A DNA stretch of 24,386 bases, taken from NCBI GenBank assembly GCA_051746765.1, contig JBNJFK010000010.1, positions 1 to 24,386 on the forward strand. Reading direction: 5' to 3'. This document shows, piece by piece, positions 7,484 to 15,549 of the stretch. The notes under the pieces are model-generated. The model was not told the DNA's origin. It did no database searches and worked only from the letters and a program-made list of their open reading frames with translations. The position numbers and the translations under genes are program-made. Position 1 is the first letter of the stretch, and each line of letters opens with the position of its first letter. The DNA is from JBBEBE01 sp051746765. Its GTDB lineage: Bacteria; Bacteroidota; Rhodothermia; Balneolales; Balneolaceae.

Positions 7484-8890
7484 TCAGGGAAAGATCCCCA
7501 TCGATTGATAGAGTGTACCGATTTTTTCGATGGCGTTGACCAGGGACGCTGTTCTCAGATCGACATCGTGTCTCTTCCGAATCTCGTTAATCTCCTGGTA
7601 TGCACTGGACATGGTCTCTGAAAGACCCGACTCCACCAGCTCCCGCTCGCCGGCCCCTTGCGATAGCCGGGATTTGGTACTTTCTGTAATAGTCTGGCCG
7701 GTCAACGATTCGACCTCGCCGAGCAGATGCCGGATGGTTACTTCTTCGTGACGTCTTCCCAACCGCCCGAATCGAACGTGTGAGAGATTTTTCAGCCACT
7801 CAAAATAGGAGACCGTCACACCCCCGGCATTGAGATAGTTGTCGGGAATGATCAACGTTCCACGGTCCTTCAATATCGTGTGTGCCTCCGATGTCGTGGG
7901 CCCGTTGGCAGCCTCTGCGATGATTTTTGCCTGAATCCGGGGAGCATTTGTTCCGGTAACCTGGTTCTCCAGTGCGGCGGGAATCAAAATGTCGCAATCG
8001 GCTTCCAGTACGGTGTTGCGATCCTTCAGATCGGTCACACCCTCAAATCCGAGGATGGAACCGGTTTCGTTTCGCCAGGCCATCAACGCTTCCAGATCGA
8101 TCCCCTGTTCAGAATAAATGGACCCTTCGCGCTCGGCCACACCCACCATTCGGGCACCCGCTTCGATCATGTAGAGCGCTGCATGATACCCCACATTCCC
8201 GAGCCCCTGTACGACAAACCGTTTTCCCTCGATCCCCCGCTCCATACCGACCGCTTTCATGTCGGCAGCATCCCGGCACGCCTCCTGGACTCCGAAATAG
8301 ACTCCCCGGCCGGTCGCCTCTTTTCGACCACGAATACCGCCTTGAGAGATCGGCTTCCCGGTGACCGCCCCTTCGGCATTCAGTTCCGACGTGAGCTGGC
8401 GATAGGTATCCATGATCCAGGCCATCTCCTGCTCTCCGGTTCCGTAATCCGGTGCTGGAACATCGTTATGCGGACCGATAAATCCCTTTTTGTAGAGTTC
8501 GAATGCGTACCGCCGGGTAATCCGCTCCAGTTCTTCCTGACTGTAATTGGACTTTTCGATCCGGACACCCCCCTTGGCTCCGCCAAACGGTACGTTTACT
8601 ACGGCACACTTGTAGGACATCAAGGCCGCCAGGGCCATCGTTTCGTCCTCGTTGACGGTCATGGCGTATCGAATCCCGCCTTTCGTCGGCTGTTTGTGGT
8701 GGCTGTGCTGAACCCGCCACCCCTCGATCACTTCGATCTTGCCGTTGTCCCGTTCCAGCGGGAAGGCAACCCGAAGCACATTGTTGCACATTTTGATCTG
8801 CCTGAGCAATCCGTCGTCAAAAGAGGTGTACGCCGCCGCCTTGTCAAAGGCAATATTGACCTGGTCAAAAAAGCGATACTCATTCGACAT
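7484..8890 (-). CDS. gdhA: Glutamate dehydrogenase
   Basis: Interconverts glutamate and 2-oxoglutarate plus ammonia. An ELFV-type dehydrogenase: substrate Lys in TKGGIRY, the catalytic Lys in MSYKCAVVNVPFGGAKGG, the catalytic Asp in PAPDYGTGEQ, then the Rossmann motif GLGNVG. An acidic residue at the end of the second strand (VAEREG) leans towards NAD(H), though cofactor use is not certain. I chose the ATG at 8890 (468 residues, MSNEYRFFDQ) because GGAG lies 5 nt upstream and homology-like sequence begins there. A longer frame from ATG at 8926 (480 residues) adds 12 atypical residues. It precedes dnaX by 33 nt, with no obvious functional link. Confidence 0.95.
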   Translation of the reverse strand: MSNEYRFFDQVNIAFDKAAAYTSFDDGLLRQIKMCNNVLRVAFPLERDNGKIEVIEGWRVQHSHHKQPTKGGIRYAMTVNEDETMALAALMSYKCAVVNVPFGGAKGGVRIEKSNYSQEELERITRRYAFELYKKGFIGPHNDVPAPDYGTGEQEMAWIMDTYRQLTSELNAEGAVTGKPISQGGIRGRKEATGRGVYFGVQEACRDAADMKAVGMERGIEGKRFVVQGLGNVGYHAALYMIEAGARMVGVAEREGSIYSEQGIDLEALMAWRNETGSILGFEGVTDLKDRNTVLEADCDILIPAALENQVTGTNAPRIQAKIIAEAANGPTTSEAHTILKDRGTLIIPDNYLNAGGVTVSYFEWLKNLSHVRFGRLGRRHEEVTIRHLLGEVESLTGQTITESTKSRLSQGAGERELVESGLSETMSSAYQEINEIRKRHDVDLRTASLVNAIEKIGTLYQSMGIFP

Positions 8891-8980
8891 CCATACTCCA
8901 ATCTGAAATTCCATGTCCGGGTGCATACAGACTTACCACCGATCTCTCCCCGGACGAGAGTGGCGATGACCGAACCTCTC

Positions 8981-9262
8981 TTACCGTCGTTCGATCCTGG
9001 CATCCGGTTCGTGAATCGGATGGACACTGAACGCATTGGCAAGAAACAGCATGCCGAGTGTTCCCATAGCAGCAAACAGCAGAGGAGCACTCAATCCGGC
9101 CGTAATGAATACGATCCCGAAAACCAGCGTTCCCATAGCGCCTGTAAGCACATTTTTCAGCTGGCCCATGCTGCGGTAGCCAAGCACCCATTCCGTCACC
9201 AGTCCGACCAGTAGCCCGACGGAGATCAACCAGTAGATCATTACACCATTCAATTCTTCCAT
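8981..9262 (-). CDS. Small membrane protein of the GlsB/YeaQ/YmgE type
   Basis: A protein of 93 residues with three predicted membrane segments (about 8-25, 38-56 and 60-78), rich in glycine. The pattern GLVTEWVLGYRSMGQLKNVLTGAMG matches the layout of the GlsB/YeaQ/YmgE family (also called transglycosylase-associated proteins). The molecular role of that family is unknown; members are often stress-induced. The C-terminus (HPIHEPDARIERR) is soluble and charged. AGGA lies close before the ATG. It lies upstream of gdhA in the same direction, 90 nt away, and diverges from dinB. Family assignment is by pattern and is moderately secure. Confidence 0.75.
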   Translation of the reverse strand: MEELNGVMIYWLISVGLLVGLVTEWVLGYRSMGQLKNVLTGAMGTLVFGIVFITAGLSAPLLFAAMGTLGMLFLANAFSVHPIHEPDARIERR

Positions 9263-9351
9263 TGTCCTGTCTCTTCCTTACATTTTGACGGTTCCGGGAC
9301 CTTCCCCGACCCTCTCGCTTCGACCTCGTTGCAGTCGTATCGATAACAACA

Positions 9352-9368
9352 CGCCGGCAGGCCCGGCG
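9352..9368. repeat. GC-rich inverted repeat in the yeaQ-dinB divergent region
   Basis: CGCCGG (9352-9357), loop CAGGC, CCGGCG (9363-9368): a perfect 6-bp, all-GC stem with a 5-nt loop. It lies in the 164-nt space between two divergent starts, about 58 nt before dinB. No T-tract follows on either strand, so it is not a standard terminator. It could be a regulatory site for either gene or chance in GC-rich DNA. Confidence 0.35.
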
Positions 9369-9426
9369 ACTGGCCGAAAGTTACGGAATCTAGTCCTGGA
9401 ATGCTCTATCAAAGCCACTCCTGATC

Positions 9427-10539
9427 ATGCCCTCCAGCCATGACAAACCGGTTCGGAAAATCCTGCATATCGACATGGATGCGTTTTACGCATCGGTCGA
9501 ACAGCGAGACCATCCGGAGTGGCGTGGCAAACCGGTGATCGTCGGTGGTCGACCCGACAGCCGGGGTGTGGTTGCAGCCGCCAGCTACGAAGCTCGCCGC
9601 TGGGGTATCCACTCTGCCATGCCTGCATCCCGGGCCCGCCAGCTCTGCCCGACTGCCATCTTTGTCCGACCCCGTTTCGAGATCTATCGCCAAGTCTCCG
9701 GGGAGATCCGCAAGATCTTTTCACGCTATACGGACCGAATTGAACCGCTTTCCCTGGACGAAGCGTACCTCGATGTCACGCTCACCGAAGAGGGACAGCA
9801 ATCGGCGATTCGCGTTGCACAACGTATTCGTCAGGAGATTCGGCAAGAAACCGGACTCACGGCATCGGCCGGTATTTCTGTCAACAAATTTCTGGCCAAA
9901 ATGGCGTCCGACGTCAACAAACCGAATGGATATCATGTGATCTTGCCCCATGAAATCGAACCCTTTTTGGATCGACTCGAAATTGAAGCGTTTCATGGAA
10001 TCGGGAAAGCAACGGGCGAGAAGATGCGAGCCCTCGGTATCTTTACGGGTGCAGATCTGAAAAAGATCGACGAATTGGAACTGGTACGCCACTTCGGCAA
10101 GGCAGGGCATCACTATTTCCGCATCGCCCGAGGCGTCGACGACCGACCGGTCACACCCCGACGAATACGAAAATCGGTCGGGAAAGAGCACACCTTTCCG
10201 GAGGATCACACCGACCTGGAAACCCTCGTCCAGTGGATCGATCAGCTGTCGATCGACGTTTTTCGTTCGCTGGAGCGTCTGGAGACATCTGGCCGAACCG
10301 TCACACTCAAAGTACGATACGACGATTTTGAAACCGTTACCCGCAGCCATACACTTGGAACACCCCTCCGCAACGGGCGTGAACTGCAGCAGACTGGCCG
10401 GCATCTTCTCACCTCGACAGAGGCGGGTGAGCGAGCGGTTCGACTGGTTGGCATCACCGTCTCCGGGCTCACGCACGACCGGGAGGGGGAGCAGTTGGAG
10501 ATTCCATTTCACAAGCAGCAGCCGTTTTCTCTATCTTGA
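9427..10539 (+). CDS. dinB: DNA polymerase IV (Y-family translesion polymerase)
   Basis: Error-prone polymerase that bypasses damaged bases. Its 370 residues cover palm, fingers, thumb and little-finger domains. Catalytic metal ligands are Asp16 in HIDMDAFYASVE and Asp111-Glu112 in LSLDEAYLDV. The steric-gate region FYASVE is intact, and SAGISVNKFLAKMASD is the family signature. Near the C-terminus, QLEIPF (356-361) matches the QLxL-x-L/F type peptide that docks on the beta clamp, whose gene dnaN lies in the same window. Nine further residues follow the motif, whereas in E. coli Pol IV it is terminal. It diverges from the small membrane gene. No LexA-like box could be named with confidence. 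The next gene begins 33 nt downstream. Confidence 0.96.
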   Translation: MPSSHDKPVRKILHIDMDAFYASVEQRDHPEWRGKPVIVGGRPDSRGVVAAASYEARRWGIHSAMPASRARQLCPTAIFVRPRFEIYRQVSGEIRKIFSRYTDRIEPLSLDEAYLDVTLTEEGQQSAIRVAQRIRQEIRQETGLTASAGISVNKFLAKMASDVNKPNGYHVILPHEIEPFLDRLEIEAFHGIGKATGEKMRALGIFTGADLKKIDELELVRHFGKAGHHYFRIARGVDDRPVTPRRIRKSVGKEHTFPEDHTDLETLVQWIDQLSIDVFRSLERLETSGRTVTLKVRYDDFETVTRSHTLGTPLRNGRELQQTGRHLLTSTEAGERAVRLVGITVSGLTHDREGEQLEIPFHKQQPFSLS

Positions 10540-10572
10540 AAACGACAAACACGAACACAAACCCCGAAAGAC

Positions 10573-11448
10573 ATGAACATCGGATGGATTGGTACCGGCG
10601 TTATGGGCGCATCCATGGCGCAACACCTCACAGACAACGGTCACACCCTTCAAGTCTATAACCGGACCCGGTCAAAGGCCGATGCACTCGTTGAGAATGG
10701 AGCCACATGGGCCGACAGTCCGGCCGACGCCGCCCGGAATGCCGAAATCATCTTCACGATTGTGGGCTACCCGCAAGATGTGGAACAAGTCATTCTCGGG
10801 AACGAGGGAGTCCTTTCAACAGCGGAGAGCGGATCCGTAGTGGTCGACATGACCACCTCTACACCGGTACTGGCCGAGCGGATTCATCAAGAGGCTGCCA
10901 GGAAGGGGATTCAGAGTGTTGATGCTCCTGTCTCCGGTGGCGATGTGGGAGCCCGGGAGGGAACACTGGCCATCATGGTGGGTGCCGAACAAGAGGCGTA
11001 CGACCGGGTAGAACCTCTCTTCTCCATTATGGGGAAAAATGTTCGACACATGGGGGGTCCCGGGAAAGGGCAGCACACCAAAATGTGTAATCAGATTCTG
11101 ATCGCGGGAACCATGATAGGAGTCATTGAATCCCTCCTTTATGCATGGAAAGCCGGGATGAATCAACAGGAGGTAATCGAAGTGATCGGAAAGGGAGCGG
11201 CAGGATCCTGGTCCATCAATCAGCTCGGTCCAAAGATATCCAAAGGCGATTATGATCCCGGATTTTTCATCAAACACTTTGTAAAGGATATGCGAATTGC
11301 ACTGGACGAAGCGCGCCGGATGCAGCTTGCACTTCCCGGACTTGCACTGGCCGAACAGTTCTACACGGCCGCCATGTCACTGGGGTATGAGGAGCTGGGT
11401 ACCCAGGGACTGTACAAAGTCTTCGAAAAGATGAACGGAGTAAACTGA
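10573..11448 (+). CDS. Beta-hydroxyacid dehydrogenase (3-hydroxyisobutyrate / tartronate semialdehyde reductase family)
   Basis: NAD(P)-dependent oxidoreductase of 291 residues. N-terminal Rossmann motif GTGVMG (7-12), then YNRTRSK after the second strand, a pattern that often goes with NADP(H). The substrate-binding signature is DAPVSGG (117-123), and the catalytic lysine is Lys170 in GKGQHTKMCNQ. The all-alpha C-terminal domain is complete. Family members include 3-hydroxyisobutyrate dehydrogenase, GarR-type tartronate semialdehyde reductase and GLYR-type succinic semialdehyde reductases. The sequence alone does not settle the substrate. It is 33 nt downstream of dinB, probably co-transcribed without a shared pathway, and converges on metK. 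Confidence 0.92.
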   Translation: MNIGWIGTGVMGASMAQHLTDNGHTLQVYNRTRSKADALVENGATWADSPADAARNAEIIFTIVGYPQDVEQVILGNEGVLSTAESGSVVVDMTTSTPVLAERIHQEAARKGIQSVDAPVSGGDVGAREGTLAIMVGAEQEAYDRVEPLFSIMGKNVRHMGGPGKGQHTKMCNQILIAGTMIGVIESLLYAWKAGMNQQEVIEVIGKGAAGSWSINQLGPKISKGDYDPGFFIKHFVKDMRIALDEARRMQLALPGLALAEQFYTAAMSLGYEELGTQGLYKVFEKMNGVN

Positions 11449-11464
11449 ACAACAACTACCGGAT

Positions 11465-11486
11465 CCGGCCCAACGTTTCGGGTCGG
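11465..11486. terminator. Possible bidirectional terminator between convergent genes
   Basis: CCGGCCC (11465-11471), loop AACGTTTC, GGGTCGG (11480-11486): a 7-bp stem with one G-U pair. It lies between the ends of the beta-hydroxyacid dehydrogenase (plus) and metK (minus), where a shared terminator would be useful. No good T-tract follows on either strand, so termination efficiency is doubtful. Confidence 0.35.
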
Positions 11487-11529
11487 TTCCGCCCTTCATC
11501 GCGTGCCATCCGCCGATGACCCACTCTGA

Positions 11530-12678
11530 TCAAATTGCGTTGGAGAGATCGTCTGCCAGGTCGGTCTTTTCCCACGGAAATTCCGGGCGCCCAAAATGTC
11601 CGTAGGCAGCCGTTGGACGGTAGATCGGTCGCTTGAGCTGGAATCGATCCACAATTCCGGCCGGTCTCAAGTCCATCGATTTAACCACAGCTCTCGCCAG
11701 TTCCAGGTCATTGGCACGCCCCGTACCATAGGTATTGAAGTGAATGGAAACAGGCTCGGTTACACCGATGGCGTACGCCAACTGTACCAAACAACGATCG
11801 GCCAGGCCTGCAGCTACCACATTCTTGGCAACATACCGGGCAGCGTATGCAGCGCTCCGGTCCACCTTTGACGGATCTTTTCCGGAAAATGCACCGCCGC
11901 CGTGTGCGCCTCATCCACCATACGTATCGACAATGATTTTACGACCCGTGAGTCCGGTGTCCCCGTGGGGTCCTCCAATTACAAATCGTCCGGTAGGATT
12001 CACATGCACGACAGTATCCTTATCCAACAGCGCTTCGGGAATCACCTGATGAATTACTTTTTCCCGAATCGATTCCCGAATCTCTTCCTGTGTGACATCC
12101 TCATGATGCTGTGTCGAGATCACAATGGTATCTACCCGTTTGGGTGTGCCATCATCACCATACTCAATCGTCACCTGACTCTTGCTGTCCGGCGCCAACC
12201 ACGGCATCCAGTCAGTCTCCTTTCGAATCCGTGCCAACTCTCGCAACAGATCGTGAGAATACTGAAGGCTCATTGGCATGAGCTGCTCCGTCTCGTTCAT
12301 GGCATATCCGAACATCATCCCTTGATCACCGGCACCCTGCTCCTTCTCTTCACTGGAATCGACTCCCTGCGCAATGTCGGCGCTCTGCTGATGGATGGCT
12401 GTTAGGACGCCGCAGGAATCCCCGTCAAACCGGTATGCCGGGCGGTCATATCCAATCTCTCGGATGACCCGACGCACAATCTCCTGCACATCAATGTATG
12501 CCCGAGTGGAAACTTCCCCGGAGATTACCGCCAGGCCGGTCGTGACCATTGTTTCGACCGCTGAACGGGATTCGGCATCCTGGGAAAGTAGTTCGTCCAG
12601 AACGGCATCGGAAATTTGATCGGCGACCTTGTCTGGATGCCCTTCGGATACCGACTCGGAGGTAAAGAGTTGCTTCAT
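11530..12678 (-). CDS. metK: S-adenosylmethionine synthetase, interrupted by an in-frame TGA codon
   Basis: MetK makes S-adenosylmethionine from methionine and ATP. Reading through one TGA gives a normal full-length enzyme of about 382 codons. N-terminal GHPDKVADQISDA and GAGDQGMMFGYA (methionine/ATP site) precede the stop. The P-loop-like GGGAFSGKD and the segment DRSAAYAARYVAKN follow it. The TGA is codon 256 (11911-11913), between DTYGG and GAHGGGAFSGKD, at a position that varies in the family (Met, Trp, Tyr, Lys or Arg). There is no frameshift: the frame is identical on both sides. The upstream 255-residue piece alone would lack the phosphate-binding loop. Other genes here use TGA as a real stop, so code reassignment is unlikely. 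A base-call error or recent mutation (TGG or CGA to TGA) is most likely. Confidence 0.9.
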
Positions 12679-12739
12679 GAGAGTATGGATTCAGTCTGTC
12701 GTTGAATTGCATGCAGGTCCAATCACGGACCGGTTGAAA

Positions 12740-12760
12740 CTACGAAAGTCGGTTTCGTGG
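12740..12760 (+). repeat. Inverted repeat upstream of metK
   Basis: CTACGAAA (12740-12747), loop GTCGG, TTTCGTGG (12753-12760): 8 pairs in plus-strand RNA (one G-U), 6 perfect pairs in minus-strand RNA. It lies about 60 nt ahead of the metK start, just beyond the T8 tract after ruvB. It could be part of the ruvB 3' end or of the metK leader. It does not resemble a known SAM riboswitch. Confidence 0.35.
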
Positions 12761-12763
12761 AGC

Positions 12764-12786
12764 AAAAAAAAGAGGGTCGGATCCCT
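12764..12786 (-). terminator. Probable intrinsic terminator of ruvB
   Basis: Read on the minus strand, a short stem AGGG/CCCT (12783-12786 with 12773-12776, 6-nt loop) starts at the last base of the ruvB stop codon. One C later comes a run of eight T (12764-12771). The T-tract is strong but the stem is only 4 bp, so efficiency is uncertain. If it works, metK has its own promoter in 12679-12763. Confidence 0.45.
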
Positions 12787-13802
12787 TACTCAAAGAGTCC
12801 TTTGCTTCCTGAGGACGGAGGTTGTATTCCCAAATATTTATAACTTTTGGAGGTAACGACTCTCCCCTTCATGGTTCGCTGCATAAACCCTTCTTGAATA
12901 AGATAGGGTTCGTACACCTCCTCGATCGTACCTTTGTCTTCACCCACGGCAACAGCGAGTGTCCCTAAACCCACAGGTCCCCCACTGTAATTCTCGATAA
13001 TGGCCCGCAATATCCGAATATCCATCTCGTCCAGACCATTCTGATCCACATCAAGTGCATTGAGCGCCTTGTCAGCGATGGCTACATCAATGGTCTCCAT
13101 ATCCGCTACCTGGGCAAAATCCCTGGTTCGCCGAAGAAGTTTGTTGACGATTCGGGGTGTTCCCCGGCTTCTCCTGGCAATCTCGTGTGCTCCCTCTTCG
13201 CTCAACCCGGTTCCCAGAAGGGATGCCGTGCGGAGAGCAATACGGTGCAACAGTGGAACTTCATAGTAGTCCAGGCGCATGTCTATACCGAACCGTGCTC
13301 GCAGAGGGGCCGTCAACAGTCCTTTCCGGGTTGTGGCACCGATGAGTGTGAACCGGGCAAGCTCGATCTGGACACTTCGTGCATTGGGACCGGAATCGAT
13401 CACGATATCAAGTTTGTAATCCTCCATTGCAGAGTATAGATACTCCTCAATAATCGGATTAAGTCGATGAATTTCGTCGATGAACAGAACATCCCCCTCT
13501 TCCAGGCTGGTGAGCAAACCGGCCAAATCTCCTGGTTTGTCCAGTACAGGGCCGGTGGTTGGTCGAATCCGAACCCCCATTTCCGCCGCTACGATGTGTG
13601 CCAGGGTCGTTTTCCCGAGCCCGGGTGGCCCCGACAGGATCACGTGATCCAAGGCCTCTTCTCGCTTTCGGGCCGCTTGAATAAAGACTCGCAGATTGCG
13701 AATGACTTTCTCCTGGCCGATGAATTCTTCCAGACTCAGGGGGCGAAGCGTCAATTCAAAATCCTCTTCGCGATCCGAAGGGTTCAATAGCGGGTTTTGC
13801 AC
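12786..13802 (-). CDS. ruvB: Holliday junction branch migration helicase RuvB
   Basis: Hexameric AAA+ motor that drives Holliday junction branch migration with RuvA. 338 residues, normal length. Walker A GPPGLGKT (58-65), Walker B VLFIDEIHRL (Asp109-Glu110), sensor GATTRKG, arginine-finger region LRARFG and a C-terminal winged helix (YLIQEGFMQRTMKGRV). The chosen start is GTG at 13800-13802 (reads QNPLLNPSDREEDF next); GGAAAGG lies only 2 nt before it, so a slightly later start cannot be excluded. ruvA is not in the window. It lies 110 nt downstream of the anti-sigma-like TPR gene. Confidence 0.97.
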   Translation of the reverse strand: MQNPLLNPSDREEDFELTLRPLSLEEFIGQEKVIRNLRVFIQAARKREEALDHVILSGPPGLGKTTLAHIVAAEMGVRIRPTTGPVLDKPGDLAGLLTSLEEGDVLFIDEIHRLNPIIEEYLYSAMEDYKLDIVIDSGPNARSVQIELARFTLIGATTRKGLLTAPLRARFGIDMRLDYYEVPLLHRIALRTASLLGTGLSEEGAHEIARRSRGTPRIVNKLLRRTRDFAQVADMETIDVAIADKALNALDVDQNGLDEMDIRILRAIIENYSGGPVGLGTLAVAVGEDKGTIEEVYEPYLIQEGFMQRTMKGRVVTSKSYKYLGIQPPSSGSKGLFE

Positions 13803-13912
13803 GGCCTTTCCAATTAGGATAATTCTCTGCGAATACTGCCAAGATAGGCATCTTCATCACGCCATTGCAATGGAACCATCGGTATGCACCGATCACCCGC
13901 CCGTGCTCTGTG

Positions 13913-14706
13913 TCACCGTACGTTCCGGATCCACTCCCGGATCTGTACTTCATGAATCTGATCGTACTTGAGCGACTCTTCAAATGAGTGTTTGGCTTCT
14001 TCCGGCTTGGCCAACTTTACCTGACTCATTCCCAGTATCCACCAGGATTTTCCGGTCAACCGTTCCGGACGGTCTGCCCGCACATCATTCAACAACCGGT
14101 TCAGCTCACTCTGTGCTTTTTCGAACGCTCCGGAGTTGTAGTAGAGAATGGAGAGATTGATTCGGACGGCATCTTCCTGTGCACCCGTCAGTTCCCGACC
14201 CAACAACTCCCGATAGATCCCGATCGCATCGTCTGGTTTCTCCCGGAACGCTTGAGCCAACCCTTCATTGATCAACACATCCTTCTCGTCATACCCCCTT
14301 TGGCTGTCCCGATAGATGTCGGGGGCAATCATCTCCGTCAGCTCGATCCGTTTTGGCACCGTGTCTCCACGATCACTGCTCCAAAGCCCCAAACCCACGG
14401 CAAGAACCACCACAACCGCCATTGCGGCAATCCATCGCAGGGGTGGAATCCGCANNNNNNNNNNCCCGAAGGTGATCCTCCGGCCGAACCTGTACCGTCA
14501 GCAGCTTCACGTTTCGGGTTTTCACGCCCCTCCCGGGACGACTGAATCAAAAGACGGGCTGCGGCTTCGGCTTCCATTTCATCGAGCAACTCCGGATACT
14601 GAAGTATTCCCGCCCAAAAATGGTCCGCCTCAACTGCTGTCAGTTCACCATTCAGGTATTGATCCACCTGTCGACGCAATTTCTGCAAATTGTTTATATC
14701 GCTCAT
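13913..14706 (-). CDS. Anti-sigma-factor-like membrane protein with TPR repeats (spans an assembly gap)
   Basis: I read this as one gene broken only by a ten-N join. The N-terminal 80 residues are cytoplasmic and resemble the helical domain of anti-sigma factors (DQYLNGELTAVEADHFW, YPELLDEMEAEAAARLL), ending in a Gly/Ser-rich linker. After the gap comes a single membrane helix (RWIAAMAVVVVLAVGLGLW), then a periplasmic part of about 150 residues with TPR-like helices (DAIGIYRELLGRELTGAQ, ILYYNSGAFEKAQSELNRLL, GMSQVKLAKPEEAKHSFEES). The two pieces lie in different frames as written; they join only if the true gap is 2 modulo 3 bases long. GGGGGAA before the ATG is a good ribosome binding site. 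The gene follows an ECF sigma factor, so it probably binds that factor and senses an envelope signal. Function is inferred. Confidence 0.75.
14455..14464. other. Assembly gap (10 N) inside the anti-sigma/TPR gene
   Basis: Ten undetermined bases fall in the linker between the anti-sigma-like domain and the membrane helix. Codon phase differs on the two sides, so ten is not the real length if the gene is intact; a length of 2 modulo 3 (for example 8 or 11) restores one frame. Confidence 0.95.
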
Positions 14707-14888
14707 GATTCTTCCCCCTGGTCACCTTTAATTCTGCACTGAACATCAATTATTACCCTGTCTGCAACGTTGACCCCCCTGTTTCCGGGTCTCCACACCC
14801 GGAGTCCTGATTCGGACATAGCTCTGTCACCACGTGTAGGATCCAAATTCAAGCAGATCCTTACACTTTTATTTTCGATCACTCCCAT
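14703..14888 (-). CDS. Possible 61-residue protein between sigma and anti-sigma genes
   Basis: The ATG comes directly after the TAA of the sigma factor, and the TGA overlaps the ATG of the TPR gene as ATGA. This tight fit on both sides is what a translationally coupled operon gene would show. A purine-rich GGTGGA lies about 12-15 nt before the start. The product is basic in the middle (VRICLNL, RVWRPGNRGVNVADRV), has two cysteines, no membrane helix and no recognisable domain, and ends in GDQGEES. It could instead be untranslated spacer whose frame is open by chance, since it spans only 186 bases. Confidence 0.35.
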   Translation of the reverse strand: MGVIENKSVRICLNLDPTRGDRAMSESGLRVWRPGNRGVNVADRVIIDVQCRIKGDQGEES

Positions 14889-15449
14889 TTACATCCGATT
14901 TCCACCGATTCGAAGCTTCCGTTTGATACACTCCTGCAACCATTTGATCACCCGATGTTTCCGTGTCCAGGCGTTGTTGACCGATATATCGAACTCTCTG
15001 GCCACATCGATGGCGGGCGCGTCGGGATGGGTGACCCAGTATTCGAAAAATTCCCGGTAATCATCTTTCAAATGATCGAGACAATCTTGATAGAGATCCA
15101 TTCGCTCGGATTCGATGAGCCGTTCCAACTGAACAGCCTCTGTAGCCGGTTCTCCAGACATCCCCAATTCATAATTGACCGTATACTCCCGGAGACTTTT
15201 CAGATAGTTGTGTCTGCACGTCTTGATCATATAGGCGAGAAGACCGCTCGGGTTGTGAATCTTTCCCTCACGTATCGCTTCGATGACGTAGGCAAACATC
15301 GACTGCACTGCATCTTCGGCATCCAAACGGGATGCATTCATTCTCGCCATCAACATACGGATCAAGATCGGGGTCGCTTCCGAGATGAGCTTGTTTGTCG
15401 TCACCTGATCCCCATTCTGTACAGCCTTTACCAGCGGGGTATAATCCAT
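14889..15449 (-). CDS. ECF-type RNA polymerase sigma factor
   Basis: A 186-residue sigma-70 family protein of the extracytoplasmic-function size. Region 2 (about 10-92) includes DAEDAVQSMFAYVIEAI and LLAYMIKTCRHNYLKSLRE, matching the core-binding and -10 recognition helices. Region 4 (about 115-178) includes LKDDYREFFEYWV and the helix-turn-helix AIDVAREFDISVNNAWTRKHRV for the -35 element. Region 3 is absent, as expected. It is first in a unit with a possible 61-residue gene and an anti-sigma-like TPR membrane protein. ECF factors are commonly controlled by such a co-transcribed membrane partner and activate their own operon. No promoter motif could be defined in the 100 nt upstream. Confidence 0.88.
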   Translation of the reverse strand: MDYTPLVKAVQNGDQVTTNKLISEATPILIRMLMARMNASRLDAEDAVQSMFAYVIEAIREGKIHNPSGLLAYMIKTCRHNYLKSLREYTVNYELGMSGEPATEAVQLERLIESERMDLYQDCLDHLKDDYREFFEYWVTHPDAPAIDVAREFDISVNNAWTRKHRVIKWLQECIKRKLRIGGNRM

Positions 15450-15549
15450 AAACTCGGTTTTTTCAACTACTGTCTGCAGAACGAGTTACATCTGTCCTGC
15501 AATCTGAAGCCCCACGATAATGATAAATTCCGATCGGTTCAATTCCGAT

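Noticed and set aside
8888..8926. Longer glutamate dehydrogenase starting at 8926
   Set aside because: The extra 12 residues are atypical and lack a good ribosome binding site, while GGAG lies 5 nt before the ATG at 8890.
11911..11913. TGA reassigned to tryptophan, or selenocysteine, in metK
   Set aside because: TGA is the normal stop of several genes here (both small oxidase subunits, recR, ybaB, topA), so reassignment is not supported. MetK has no redox site at this position, and I cannot identify a convincing bacterial SECIS hairpin right after the codon.
12679..12785. SAM riboswitch ahead of metK
   Set aside because: The leader is about 107 nt and shows only one simple hairpin and the ruvB T-tract. 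None of the conserved cores of the SAM riboswitch classes can be recognised by eye.
14338..14454. Real frameshift in the TPR gene
   Set aside because: The change of frame coincides exactly with the ten-N join, so it reflects an arbitrary gap length and not a mutation.
15451..15487. AACTCG/CGAGTT inverted repeat before the sigma factor as an operator
   Set aside because: Only 6 bp with a 25-nt loop; expected by chance in this amount of sequence.
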